DNA from: Pseudomarimonas arenosa
GTDB taxonomy: Bacteria > Pseudomonadota > Gammaproteobacteria > Xanthomonadales > Xanthomonadaceae
DNA: 44,119 bases
Assembly (NCBI RefSeq): GCF_014841215.1
Contig: NZ_JACYTR010000039.1
Location: 1 to 44,119, forward strand
Reading direction: 5' to 3'
In this document: positions 17,601 through 24,816 of the stretch, in pieces
How the letters are laid out: each line of letters begins with the position of its first letter
How positions within the stretch are numbered: position 1 is the stretch's first letter
Notes under the pieces: model-generated
Seen by the model: only the letters and a program-made list of their open reading frames with translations
The model's database searches: none
What the model was told of the DNA's origin: nothing
Position numbers and translations under genes: made by a program

Positions 17601-18482
17601 GCCAATGGTGCGTTTGCCTTTGCAACGCCGCTGGAGCCAGGAGCTTCGTACGACGTTTCCGTTGCCACCCAACCCGCAATGCCTGACCAGACATGCACCA
17701 TCGCGAACGGCATGGGAACGCTGAACGAGGCGGACATTGTCGACGTGATGATCACCTGCGTCACCGACCAGTACACCGTTGGCGGCAGCGTGAGCGGATT
17801 AGCGGACGGCAATAGCGTCGTTCTGCAGAACAACGGCGGCGATGATCTGGAGATTGCAGCGAATGGGTCGTTCAACTTCGCAACACCCCTAGATGACGGG
17901 GCGAACTACCTGGTAACCGTTGTTCGGCAGCCAGGCAATCCCAGTCAGAACTGCAGCGTCGTTGGTGGCTCGGGAAGCCTCGCCGGTAGTCCGGTGACCA
18001 ATATCCAGGTGGACTGTGTCAACGACAGCCTTGACCTGACAGTATCCATCACCGATGGGATGGTCGCGGTCCAGCCGGGCGACTTGATCACGTACATGAT
18101 CGAGATCCGCAATCTCGGTCCGACCAACGCTCAGAACGTCGTCGTGCAAAGTGCGTTGTCTCTGGCGTTGAGCGACGTCGAATGGGAATGCCTGCCCGGA
18201 ACGGGTGCGGCCTGCCCTGCATCTGGAGTGGGTGAGATTGACACCCTTGTGGATCTGGACGCTGGTGCTTCCGTGGCCTTCGTCCTGACTGCGCAAACGA
18301 ACGCTGATTTCCTAGGTGCAGTGGAAAGCAGCATTACCGCCAACGCACCCGGTCTGACGGAACTCAACCCCGACGACAATACTGCGACCGATATTTCGGC
18401 GACGGATCTGGTGTTCCGAGACGATTTCGAGTTGCCGGCTGGAGACGTCAAGGCATGGCTGGAGAGGGTGGTTCTCGAGTAG
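14697..18482 (+). CDS. Secreted beta-helix protein with four tandem beta repeats and DUF11-like domain
   Basis: Predicted ~1261-aa exported protein. A GTG at 14697 gives a compact signal peptide (QASPIFLVPLSRRCLLAALA...LASA) and has an AGGGG site upstream; the longer ATG at 14637 is also possible. Two parallel beta-helix regions rich in N/G/T/S follow (about 35-410 and 420-760), each ending like choice-of-anchor Q domains (DLGAAEYVC; DLGAVEYSSC). Four tandem repeats of 85-86 residues begin at nt 17001, 17259, 17517 and 17772, each with a Y-x-(V/I/L)-x-G opening, a FATPL-type strand and a QTCTI cysteine. A DUF11-like domain (about 1112-1230; VQPGDLITYMIEIRNLGPTN) comes next, then VFRDDFE at residue ~1240 and a 19-residue tail. 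Likely a surface or secreted adhesin-like protein; its ligand is unknown. Confidence 0.88.
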   Translation: MQASPIFLVPLSRRCLLAALALVLSPLASAFTATDGCTSPYVIADGDVDALRAAIICANGDGVASVIELATEGEYVFSEADPTEGTRALVEILNDVSLTIAGNGSTLSRDAGAASNFGLIFVGTDANAVISDLTLTGARTGGTDKGGAIQIRGRLEATGLHVLGNHSNDDGGGIAVVDGGEAVIEASVIEGNTTSSAGAGIVVDPTSSLWLVRSTVKNNAVLGGGSGGGIASRGLSRIIHSTITDNTLEGASARGGGVVANNVTSDIVIVNSTIVDNYSAADGQQVRRSSGQLRVYNSILSGTVGDGIAECSNVTALENTFVTDGTCSATSSGAVGFLDTGVAINGTEFLPLDGTAASVLDSASPNWLDESVLGYDMNGDGDTADDFADELDQSGKPRLIGAGIDLGAAEYVCGTGTAFYPISEEELVAAVVCANTDGTASTIELSPKVYSFASAVSGTFNALPSFAADGDLVINGNFATLERSADAAEEFRILENLALATSSIHDVILQGGHLSGDFEDGGGVLNYGNLQLSGALIRNNSVVDDDVQGGGIANFGQLLVRQSAIVGNTVSGTDTLGGGLSQSGDETVSVLVNTTLSQNAADGGGAISSGGPGAVLAMVNTTLAFNTASEGAGEISLFLTDVLAYNVIVQTASAVGCEERSGFGSFPSLNGMSNDSACNATLTADAQLGGLASDGAFQYYYPLTGSNLDTVNTGSSVWLDESEIGYDLSGDGDTDDDLSTGTDQTGSARVLCGEVDLGAVEYSSCDATYALTGTLSGLADGNEVKLVANFPANVTLSANGAFSLANSVPYGTYYEVTVGTQPSGPNQTCTITNGTGTVGPADVADIQIQCVTEQYTVGGTVSGLASGSSVQLQVNNGDDLTISADGPFTFATALDDGSSYAVTVLTQPTSPAQTCTIANDVATLTGFNITNVAVTCEINRYSIGGTLTGLASGTVVLQNNGSDDLTLSANGAFAFATPLEPGASYDVSVATQPAMPDQTCTIANGMGTLNEADIVDVMITCVTDQYTVGGSVSGLADGNSVVLQNNGGDDLEIAANGSFNFATPLDDGANYLVTVVRQPGNPSQNCSVVGGSGSLAGSPVTNIQVDCVNDSLDLTVSITDGMVAVQPGDLITYMIEIRNLGPTNAQNVVVQSALSLALSDVEWECLPGTGAACPASGVGEIDTLVDLDAGASVAFVLTAQTNADFLGAVESSITANAPGLTELNPDDNTATDISATDLVFRDDFELPAGDVKAWLERVVLE

Positions 18483-18539
18483 GTGGTCGTCGTCGAAGAT
18501 AACGCATGAGTCATTGACCATCAGCGCACCAGCAAGTAG

Positions 18540-18565
18540 GGCGGGCCCCGGCGCGCCGGCCCGCC
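18540..18565. terminator. Strong GC hairpin after the beta-helix gene
   Basis: GGCGGGCC pairs with GGCCCGCC around a CCGGCGCGCC centre, 57 bp past the stop codon. No T run follows. Probably a terminator or REP-like structure. Confidence 0.5.
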
Positions 18566-18709
18566 GCTCTACACGACCGGATCACGTAAGGATCAATCTG
18601 TGGGTGTCGCAACGTGTTCGCGCCTCCCCGCTGGATTCGCGCATCGTCGATTGGCCCGCGTTCAAATTGTCAGTATGAGTGGCAGGTTAAGTGTGTGTCG
18701 ACCGCAATG

Positions 18710-19181
18710 ATGGCGGGCCAGGGCCTGAGGTCTCCCCACTTTTTCTTAGCCGTTCTCTGGGCTTCGCTGCGCTCAGCGCCAGCCTACATGAGCCGCTTTC
18801 GCGGCGTTGGGTGCGTCAGAGACTGCTACTGTGTAGTGTGCGAGCGTTGCGGCCAGGATGGCCGATCAACCAGATCCAGTGGGAATGCGGCGCGCGGGGG
18901 ACGATCAGCCCGCAGGGACGCGCACACGATGTGCGCGTGTTTTTCGCCAGTACAGGGAGGTGCTGTCGAAAAACCCGGCCCTCGCGTGCGAACCTGGAGG
19001 TCAGGAGCCCGGAAGGCGCGTTCACTGGGTGGTTTCTTTGGGCCGCACTTTCTTTGCCACCAAAGAAAGGTGGCTCGGGCCGCCCGCAGGGCGGAACGAA
19101 ACGCTCTTGCTTGCTGCTTCGCTATAAGTGAATGAATTGATTGTTAGTTTTCTGGGGAGACCTCAGGCCAGGGCCCGCCAT
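18710..19181. mobile_element. Non-coding element with ~30-bp terminal inverted repeats
   Basis: About 470 bp bounded by inverted repeats: the left end (18710-18739) reads ATGGCGGGCC...GGCCTGAGGTCTCCCCA and the right end (19152-19181) is its complement, 27 of 30 bases matching by eye. The inside holds several hairpins, including ACGCGCACA/TGTGCGCGT at 18918-18938 and CTTTCTTT/AAAGAAAG at 19048-19069. Open frames run through it in several frames, but their products are Arg/Ser/Pro-rich and lack any motif, as expected of GC-rich non-coding DNA. No transposase is present, so it fits a non-autonomous element. A target-site duplication is not obvious. Confidence 0.6.
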
Positions 19182-19339
19182 ACAGCGCTGGATACCGCGC
19201 AAGCGTTTCGGTCGCGCGCTGGTGTCCCTCCCGATGAATGCTTGCGCCGATTGACGACCTATGCATGCCTATCGGCACGGGTCACGAGGCGCCCACTCCT
19301 ATTCAATGCCGCCCGGTTCCCGCTTATCAGGTCAGGTCA

Positions 19340-19996
19340 ATGCACATACTTCAGAAAGCTGGCGGCGCAGCTGCGATCATTAATGCGCTGCTGTATGTGA
19401 TCGGTTTTGCGGTCATGGCTACCGTCCTTAATCCGGGCAGCACCGAAAGTTGGAGCGCAGCCGAAAGACTTTCGTTTGTGCTGGAGAGGAAGGTCCTGTT
19501 TCAGGCCTGGACCACGCTCATCTACGTCGTATTCGGCCTGGTTCTCGTCGTGCTCGCCGCTGCTTTGCACGAGCGGCTCAAAGCCGCCTCGGCCCACCTC
19601 ATGCAGATCACCACAGCGTTTGGATTGATCTGGTCTGGCCTTGTGATTGCCAGCGGTATGGTGGGTAGCGTGGGTCTTGAAGCGGTGGCTTCGCTCCATG
19701 CCACCGACCCGACACGCGCCCTGTCTACCTGGACGGCGATTGGCGCGGTTCAAAACGGACTCGGCGGCGGCGTTGAAGTGGTCGGCGGGCTATGGGTTTT
19801 GCTGATTAGCCAAGTGGCTCGTGGTGCACAAGGACTCCCAAAGGCGCTTGCCTACTTTGGCTTCGTCGTCGGCATTGCCGGGCTGCTCACCATTGCGCCA
19901 CCGTTAGCTGAGCTTGGCGCCGTCTTCGGTATCACCCAGATCGTGTGGTTTGCTTGGCTCGGCATGGTGATGCTCCGCCGCCCAATCGCCAACTAA
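19340..19996 (+). CDS. Multi-pass membrane protein (DUF4386-like)
   Basis: Predicted 218-aa inner-membrane protein. ATG 19340 is chosen because it starts just before the first hydrophobic helix; the 34 codons upstream (from 19238) are not membrane-like and look non-coding. Six hydrophobic segments are visible, about residues 8-28, 48-70, 80-105, 130-158, 165-187 and 190-213, with conserved-looking motifs ALHERLK, FGLIWSGLVIASGMVG and GGGVEVVGGLWVLL. The pattern resembles DUF4386-type proteins of unknown function. It stands alone, followed by a terminator hairpin. Function cannot be assigned. Confidence 0.75.
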   Translation: MHILQKAGGAAAIINALLYVIGFAVMATVLNPGSTESWSAAERLSFVLERKVLFQAWTTLIYVVFGLVLVVLAAALHERLKAASAHLMQITTAFGLIWSGLVIASGMVGSVGLEAVASLHATDPTRALSTWTAIGAVQNGLGGGVEVVGGLWVLLISQVARGAQGLPKALAYFGFVVGIAGLLTIAPPLAELGAVFGITQIVWFAWLGMVMLRRPIAN

Positions 19997-20065
19997 TCCA
20001 CTGGAGGGGCAACCCAAAAACAAACGGCCGACAAAGTTGGCCGCTGTTCCTCCCCCCCGGAGCGC

Positions 20066-20092
20066 AGAATCCCCGCCTCCGGCGGGGTCTGC
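20066..20092 (+). terminator. Terminator-like hairpin after the membrane protein gene
   Basis: CCCCGCC-TCC-GGCGGGG (20071-20087), extended by GCAGA/TCTGC flanks across a small bulge, followed by GTTGTTGC. A good candidate for a rho-independent terminator about 75 bp after the stop codon. Confidence 0.6.
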
Positions 20093-20109
20093 GTTGTTGC
20101 AACAGTGTG

Positions 20110-20232
20110 TTAACCCGGATATTTCATGAGGGGGCGCGGATGATCACCGAGGACTTTGCGTCGAGTGCAAGGCGCGACGAGCCCAAGTGGTGGGCCCACT
20201 TGGGCGAGATCGGGACGCAGTCCCGCGTAGCT
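20110..20232 (+). repeat. Copy 2 of the 123-bp dispersed repeat
   Basis: Matches 43864-43986 in the same orientation and 1-123 in the opposite one. It begins at the CCCGGATATTTCATGAGG core and contains the CCCAAGTG/CACTTGGG hairpin. Its open frame would encode MITEDFASSARRDEPKWWAH..., also present in the right-end copy. This is carried by the repeat and is not evidence of a gene. The 54-bp tandem array follows directly. Confidence 0.88.
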
Positions 20233-20236
20233 GCGA

Positions 20237-20452
20237 CAGCAGCCGAGCGTAGCGAAGGCGCAGGCTACGAAGTAGCCGTTGCTGCGTAGCAGCCGACCGA
20301 GCGTAGCGAAGGCGCAGGCTACGAAGTAGCCGTTGCTGCGTAGCAGCCGACCGAGCGTAGCGAAGGCGCAGGCTACGAAGTAGCCGTTGCTGCGTAGCAG
20401 CCGACCGAGCGTAGCGAAGGCGCAGGCTACGAAGTAGCCGTTGCTGCGTAGC
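20237..20452. repeat. 54-bp tandem repeat array (about four units)
   Basis: Units start at about 20237, 20291, 20345 and 20399, each AGCCGACCGAGCGTAGCGAA... to ...GTAGCCGTTGCTGCGTAGC; the first lacks a few bases. The spacing is exactly 54 bp between the later units, which are identical by eye. Each unit holds two small hairpins (CGTAGC...GCTACG and GGCTAC-GAA-GTAGCC). Because 54 is a multiple of three, the minus strand stays open with an 18-residue period (LLRSNGYFVACAFATLGR). The same unit recurs at 43995-44119. Confidence 0.92.
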
Positions 20453-20502
20453 AGCCGAACAACGCGGCAATCGGCGCAAAGGACCTCAGGGCAAATGCCC
20501 TG

Positions 20503-20593
20503 GCGCAGCGGCCGAATGAGGGCCGTGCCAGCGCCGAAAGATCGCGAACACTCTGTTATCTCAACACCATCGGTCGAAACTCTCGCCCCGCTT
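20503..20593 (-). repeat. 91-bp block shared with 6745-6835 (inverted)
   Basis: Inverted copy of 6745-6835 with two differences. On the minus strand it directly follows the isocitrate lyase coding remnant, whose similarity to the enzyme stops at this junction. Confidence 0.85.
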
Positions 20594-20840
20594 TGCTTCG
20601 AACTCGCGCTCCTGCACCTGCTCGACGTAATGGCGCATGCCTTCGCCGCGGGCGTAGTCGTAGGCGAACTTGAAGGTGTTGAACCAGTTGATGTGGATGC
20701 CGGCCAGGGTGATGAACTGGTACTTGCAGCCCAGTGCGGAGAGCTCGTCCTGGAATTTGGCAATGGTCTTGTCGTCGAGGTTCTTTTTCCAGTTGAAGCT
20801 CGGCGAGCAGTTGTACCTGAGCAGCTTGCCCGGATGAGCG
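20584..20840 (-). pseudogene. aceA: Isocitrate lyase remnant, internal/C-terminal fragment
   Basis: The minus-strand frame reads HPGKLLRYNCSPSFNWKKNL, then a conserved helix (TIAKFQDEL) and FITLAGIHINWFNTF, ending near YARGEGMRHYVEQVQEREFE. This is the segment of isocitrate lyase (glyoxylate shunt) around the NCSPSFNW substrate-binding motif and after it. The catalytic KKCGH loop lies upstream in the full enzyme and is absent; the C-terminal tail (VGTGYFD type) is replaced by the 91-bp repeat after the EAKRG segment. Only about 85 of the usual ~430 or more residues remain, with no start of its own, so it is a dead fragment. Its good conservation suggests recent truncation or a partial duplication. 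Confidence 0.85.
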
Positions 20841-20942
20841 GCACCCACCGAGCGGGGCGCTCGAGGCCCTGCTCGCACCTTGGCGGAAGTCGCATCTTTT
20901 GGCGTTCCCCTGATCAGCACATGATCAGCCGAGGAGCAGCCA

Positions 20943-21443
20943 ATGCGACGTTACTGGATCTTCCCCCTGTTGGCGGCCGTCTTGGGCTATGCCAGTTTGT
21001 CCAGCATCGCCGCCGCGCCCAGTCAGATCGATGACATCAACACCTTGCGCCATTTGAAGCAGGTGCTATGGCCACAGGCGTATCGCACCCAGGATGTGCA
21101 GCTGCTCGACGGCATTCTGGCCGATGAGTTCCAGATGATCGATGCTGACGGCGTTTGGTCGAGCAAGGCCGAGGAACTCGAATACATCCGTACCACGCCG
21201 CCGAACTACCACTCGCTGAGTTACGCAATCAATCGCATCGAAGTGTTCGAGAACGGCACTGCCATCATCGCTGGCCAGGGCACTATCCGCGGCGAGGGCA
21301 ACAATGGCCCCTATGTACTGACGTACCAATCCAGCAATGTGTTGATCAAGCGCAACCAGGCTTGGCGGGCCATTGCCTCGCATGTATCCGGCGTGGAGCA
21401 CCAAGCGACGCCGAAATCCAACGCGGCGTCCAATCGCGAGTAA
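20943..21443 (+). CDS. Secreted NTF2-like (DUF4440/SnoaL-type) protein
   Basis: Predicted 166-aa exported protein. The start has a strong ribosome site (CGAGGAGCAG just upstream of ATG 20943) and a signal peptide (RRYWIFPLLAAVLGYASLSS..AAA). The mature part has the DUF4440 pattern: an N-terminal helix with QAYRTQDVQLLDGILADEFQ, then W-S-S-K-AEELEYI, and closing beta strands (GTAIIAGQGTIRG, YVLTYQSSNVLIKRNQAWRAIASHVS). Such NTF2-fold proteins bind small ligands or act as accessory subunits; no catalytic site can be assigned. It precedes the kinase gene by 36 bp on the same strand and may be co-transcribed. Confidence 0.85.
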   Translation: MRRYWIFPLLAAVLGYASLSSIAAAPSQIDDINTLRHLKQVLWPQAYRTQDVQLLDGILADEFQMIDADGVWSSKAEELEYIRTTPPNYHSLSYAINRIEVFENGTAIIAGQGTIRGEGNNGPYVLTYQSSNVLIKRNQAWRAIASHVSGVEHQATPKSNAASNRE

Positions 21444-21479
21444 GCTGTCGGTGACTTAGCAAGTACGGAGTCTGCACCC

Positions 21480-24143
21480 GTGTCCGGCATAACACCGGAA
21501 CAGCTATTCCAGACCGGAGGCGGCGCGCGGTCAGTGCTGGAGGCTGAGCAACGCCAATGGCATACCCTGGTTGGCGAACGGGTTGGGGTGTACGTGTTGC
21601 GCGAGCTGATTGGCGAGGGCGGCATGTCGGTAGTGTTCCGCGCCGAGCGCGGCGATGGCACCATTGAGCGTCAGGTGGCGATCAAGTTCCTGCGTTTGGC
21701 CCAAACACCGGAACAGTTGTTGACGGAAGCGCGAGCCGTATCGTCATTGCGACATCCCAATGTGGTGAGTCTGCTCGATGTCGGCCGCTGGCGCGAGGGC
21801 ATTCCCTACCTGGTGCTGGAGTTGGTCAGCGGGCGCCCTCTTAACACCTACATTGCCCAGCAACGGCCAGCGCTGCAGCGCCGATTGCAGCTTTGGCTTC
21901 AGGTGGCCGATGCGGTTGCTTGCGCTCACCGTCACTTCATCGCTCATCGCGACATCAAACCGGGCAATGTGCTGGTTGACGATGATGGACAACCGCGCTT
22001 GCTTGACTTCGGAATCGCCAGGGCACTGAGCGAGACAGCGGGTAGCCAGGTAGATTTGGGCGCCGGAAAAGGCACGCCGTACTACGCCGCGCCCGAAATG
22101 CTGCTCAGCGAGGAGTCCGACTATGACGCGGCCCAGGCAGACCAGTTCGCACTCGGTGTATTGCTGGCCGAAATGCTGCTTGACGAACGGCCGCCTCGCG
22201 CTGAACATGACGGTTCAGCGCTGACCTCCTTACGCAGCGTCTGGGATGGCTGGGGCGAGCAGCGTCGACAGCGACAGTTGGCGCATCTGGGCGGGTTTGC
22301 CCACTGGACCCGACACAGCCTGCGGTGCGCCTTTTCCGATATCGTCCATCGCGCCACCCAGGTCGAACCCGCTCGGCGCTACTCGGATGTCTCGGCGCTA
22401 ATCGACGACATGCGCGCCTGGCAGGAATTCCGTCCACTGCGGGCCAGGCCGCGTGGCGCTGCCTATCGCGCTGTCAAATGGCTGCTGCGCAATCGCTGGG
22501 CCAGTGTGGGAGCCCTGCTGCTTGCGGTTGGCGCAGGCGCCTTTCAGCTCAACACGTGGCGGCTGCAACAACAAACGCTAGCCGCGCTGCAGGTCGCCGA
22601 AGCGCAGCGCCAGCGCGCCACAACGGTGAACCAGGTGCTGATGGAATTGCTGACCTCGGCCGATCCCGGCGAAAGCGGGCAGCGCGATATCAGCCTGCTG
22701 CAGTCCATAGAGCGCAGTGCGCCGATGCTCGACCAGGCATTGCGTGATGAGCCAGAACTCGAAGTGACCCTGCGCCTTACCCTCGGAACCATTTACCGCA
22801 CAGTCGGGTTGTTTGATCGTGCTGATGCCAGTCTGCAACGCGCACTGCTGCTGCTTGAAGCCAGGGCTGCTTCGCTGCAGGACGAACGGCGTCTTGTGCT
22901 GCTTGAACTTGGCCGCCTGCGCGAGGACCAGGGTGAGATGGGCGAGGCCGAAGCCATGTTTCGCGCTGCGCTGGGTGATCCGACCCTGCCAAGTGTGGAT
23001 GAGCACTGGGCGGCGGTGGAGGCGGCGGATGCGTTGGCCGCGCGCCTGGCCCGCCGCGCCGCGTACGACGAGGCAAGAGCATGGTTTCTACGCGCTGACA
23101 GCACATCACGTAAGCTAATAGCTAAGAACGGGGAGCGCGATACGCTGGCCGCTGCGGCCAATCACCATGCACGCGGCGCACTTGTTGCCTACCTGCTCGG
23201 CGAGCTCTCCTTGTCCGAGCAGCGCGCCGAACTGGCTCTCGGCTACGGACGTCGGGCGTATGGTGAACGCAGCCTGCAGGTGGCAAACATCCTGGTTCAA
23301 CGTGCACAGTCGTTCTACCAGCGCGGCGACTATGCCAGGACCGAGGCGGATGGTCGGGTGGCGATGGCCATCTTTGCCGAACTGTTGGGCGAAGCGCACC
23401 CGAAACGGGCGGATGCCGCCTACATGCTGGGTCAGGCTCTGAAAGTTCAGGGCCACGACGCCGAAGCCGAACAACTCTATACGCTGGCCCTGAGCATTCG
23501 GCGCCATCAGCAAGGTGCCGATCATCCAGAGGTGGCGCGGATCCTCACCATGCTGACCTATTTGCTCTACGACCAAGGGCGCGCCGAGGAGGCGCAGCGC
23601 GCCAGCGCCGAGTCGCTGCGCATCTTCAAGCAAGCGTTAGGTGAAACCAACCCGCTCACCCTGCAGGCCGAACAGTTGAATGCGTTGTCCATGGCGCTCG
23701 ACCATAACGCTGACTTTGTTGCACTCGACGCCCGCATGCAGTCAGTCAATCGCAGCATGGCCGAGGTGCATGGGCGCGACAACTACCGCAATGGCTACAC
23801 CCTGCGCCTGTATGCACGATTTCTGCTCTGGCACCGGCGTCGACCGGATCTCAGTCTGCCGGTAGCGGAACGTGCTATCGAGGTGCTGGCGCCACACGTC
23901 CGGGATGGTGAGTACGCACTGATTGACTTGCGCTTGTTGCACACGGAGTCACTGATCCGATTGGGCCGCACCGACGAAGCGATTCCCTTGTTCGAGCTGG
24001 CCTTCGAAAACGCTGCGCCACTGTTGAAGACGCAACGTCATCTTTGTGCGCAGCTGCAAACGATTCAGGGCTTGCTGGGGGCGCAAACTCGGAAGCTGGT
24101 GCCGAGTGTCCTCGATGAGGATTGTCCTGCAATCCACCATTAA
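21480..24143 (+). CDS. Transmembrane Ser/Thr protein kinase with TPR repeats
   Basis: Predicted 887-aa Hanks-type kinase with a GTG start at 21480 and a weak upstream site (GGAG about 10 bases before). The kinase domain covers about residues 38-310 and has all key residues: glycine loop GEGGMS (from 45), catalytic Lys K69 (VAIKFL), HRD at 156-158 (HRDIKPGNVLVDD) and DFG at 176-178. A single membrane helix lies at about 340-358 (WASVGALLLAVGAGAF). The C-terminal part, presumably periplasmic, is a TPR superhelix (about 380-860) with repeats such as AEAMFRAALGDP and AEQLYTLALSIRRHQ. This layout is common in Xanthomonadales and Myxococcota; it is thought to sense protein partners through the TPRs. 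Targets are unknown. Confidence 0.93.
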   Translation: MSGITPEQLFQTGGGARSVLEAEQRQWHTLVGERVGVYVLRELIGEGGMSVVFRAERGDGTIERQVAIKFLRLAQTPEQLLTEARAVSSLRHPNVVSLLDVGRWREGIPYLVLELVSGRPLNTYIAQQRPALQRRLQLWLQVADAVACAHRHFIAHRDIKPGNVLVDDDGQPRLLDFGIARALSETAGSQVDLGAGKGTPYYAAPEMLLSEESDYDAAQADQFALGVLLAEMLLDERPPRAEHDGSALTSLRSVWDGWGEQRRQRQLAHLGGFAHWTRHSLRCAFSDIVHRATQVEPARRYSDVSALIDDMRAWQEFRPLRARPRGAAYRAVKWLLRNRWASVGALLLAVGAGAFQLNTWRLQQQTLAALQVAEAQRQRATTVNQVLMELLTSADPGESGQRDISLLQSIERSAPMLDQALRDEPELEVTLRLTLGTIYRTVGLFDRADASLQRALLLLEARAASLQDERRLVLLELGRLREDQGEMGEAEAMFRAALGDPTLPSVDEHWAAVEAADALAARLARRAAYDEARAWFLRADSTSRKLIAKNGERDTLAAAANHHARGALVAYLLGELSLSEQRAELALGYGRRAYGERSLQVANILVQRAQSFYQRGDYARTEADGRVAMAIFAELLGEAHPKRADAAYMLGQALKVQGHDAEAEQLYTLALSIRRHQQGADHPEVARILTMLTYLLYDQGRAEEAQRASAESLRIFKQALGETNPLTLQAEQLNALSMALDHNADFVALDARMQSVNRSMAEVHGRDNYRNGYTLRLYARFLLWHRRRPDLSLPVAERAIEVLAPHVRDGEYALIDLRLLHTESLIRLGRTDEAIPLFELAFENAAPLLKTQRHLCAQLQTIQGLLGAQTRKLVPSVLDEDCPAIHH

Positions 24144-24213
24144 TCTCATGGGTCTGGCGGATCCTTGCCGATCTGACGTTGATATCAGCAACACCAAATG
24201 GCAGAGAGCAGGC

Positions 24214-24639
24214 ATGTTGGCGCCAGCCCCCGCAGCAGACGCAACGACCGTTCACAAGACCCTGTTCGAGATCATGCGAGCGCGCTGTCACCCTTTGCCT
24301 GCCCAGTACGCAAGGCTGGATCTGCAGCTGCGCTTCAGCCGCGCCCAATTTGAACGCATCCGCGGTGGATTCCTCCCGCGTTCGATGGACGATCGCTGGT
24401 TCGCCTATATGGAGGACAGCATGCTCCATCTGCATCGCAGCTGGAGCGGGTTCTGCGTGTTCACGACCCGCTTTGCTGCGGAGGGTGATGGATTTCACAT
24501 GGTGGAAGCACGGGTCAACCGCGATCCTGGACAGTACCGCCAGATCAATGCCGACTACGACGCCCACTGTCTGCGGCGGTTGATCGAGGTGCTGTTGCTG
24601 GCACGCGTTCCGCCATCCGGCCCATCGCCAGGGCGGTGA
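24214..24639 (+). CDS. Conserved small protein of unknown function
   Basis: Predicted 141-aa cytoplasmic protein. ATG 24214, after AGAGAGC, is preferred; the frame is open upstream into the end of the kinase gene, but that part reads like shadow sequence. The core, PRSMDDRWFAYMEDSMLHLH then RSWSGFCVFTTRF, resembles a family of small bacterial proteins I have seen annotated only as hypothetical. It has no signal peptide or membrane helix. It starts 70 bp after the kinase stop codon, so the two could share a transcript. Function is not known. Confidence 0.6.
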   Translation: MLAPAPAADATTVHKTLFEIMRARCHPLPAQYARLDLQLRFSRAQFERIRGGFLPRSMDDRWFAYMEDSMLHLHRSWSGFCVFTTRFAAEGDGFHMVEARVNRDPGQYRQINADYDAHCLRRLIEVLLLARVPPSGPSPGR

Positions 24640-24816
24640 GGGCTTGGCGGAATTCGCGTCGATCCGCGTTTCAAGACCTGGCAGGCTGCTGGGACTACTC
24701 AGCGCGCTGACAAGGCGCCGCAGCCGCTCGCGCCGAGCATCCAGCACGGGGCTGTTCAGTCTCGGTCGGTGCATCCTCGTGCACGAAGCGGTGCCGGTAA
24801 CCCAAAGGATTTACTC

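Noticed and set aside
18614-19135. Overlapping open frames of 146-173 codons
   Set aside because: They lie inside the inverted-repeat element, are Arg/Pro/Ser-rich and have no motif; several frames are open at once, as expected in GC-rich non-coding DNA.
19945-20289. Open frame encoding MITEDFASSARRDEPKWWAH
   Set aside because: The peptide is encoded by the 123-bp repeat and appears in two copies only because the repeat does; the start regions differ and the frames run into the tandem array.
20237-20452. Array considered as CRISPR
   Set aside because: The 54-bp units are contiguous and identical, with no variable spacers, and no cas genes lie nearby.
20110-20895. 261-codon open frame on the minus strand across the tandem array
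   Set aside because: It is open because the 54-bp repeat preserves frame, and upstream it runs out of frame with the isocitrate lyase remnant. The product is low-complexity and has no gene signals.
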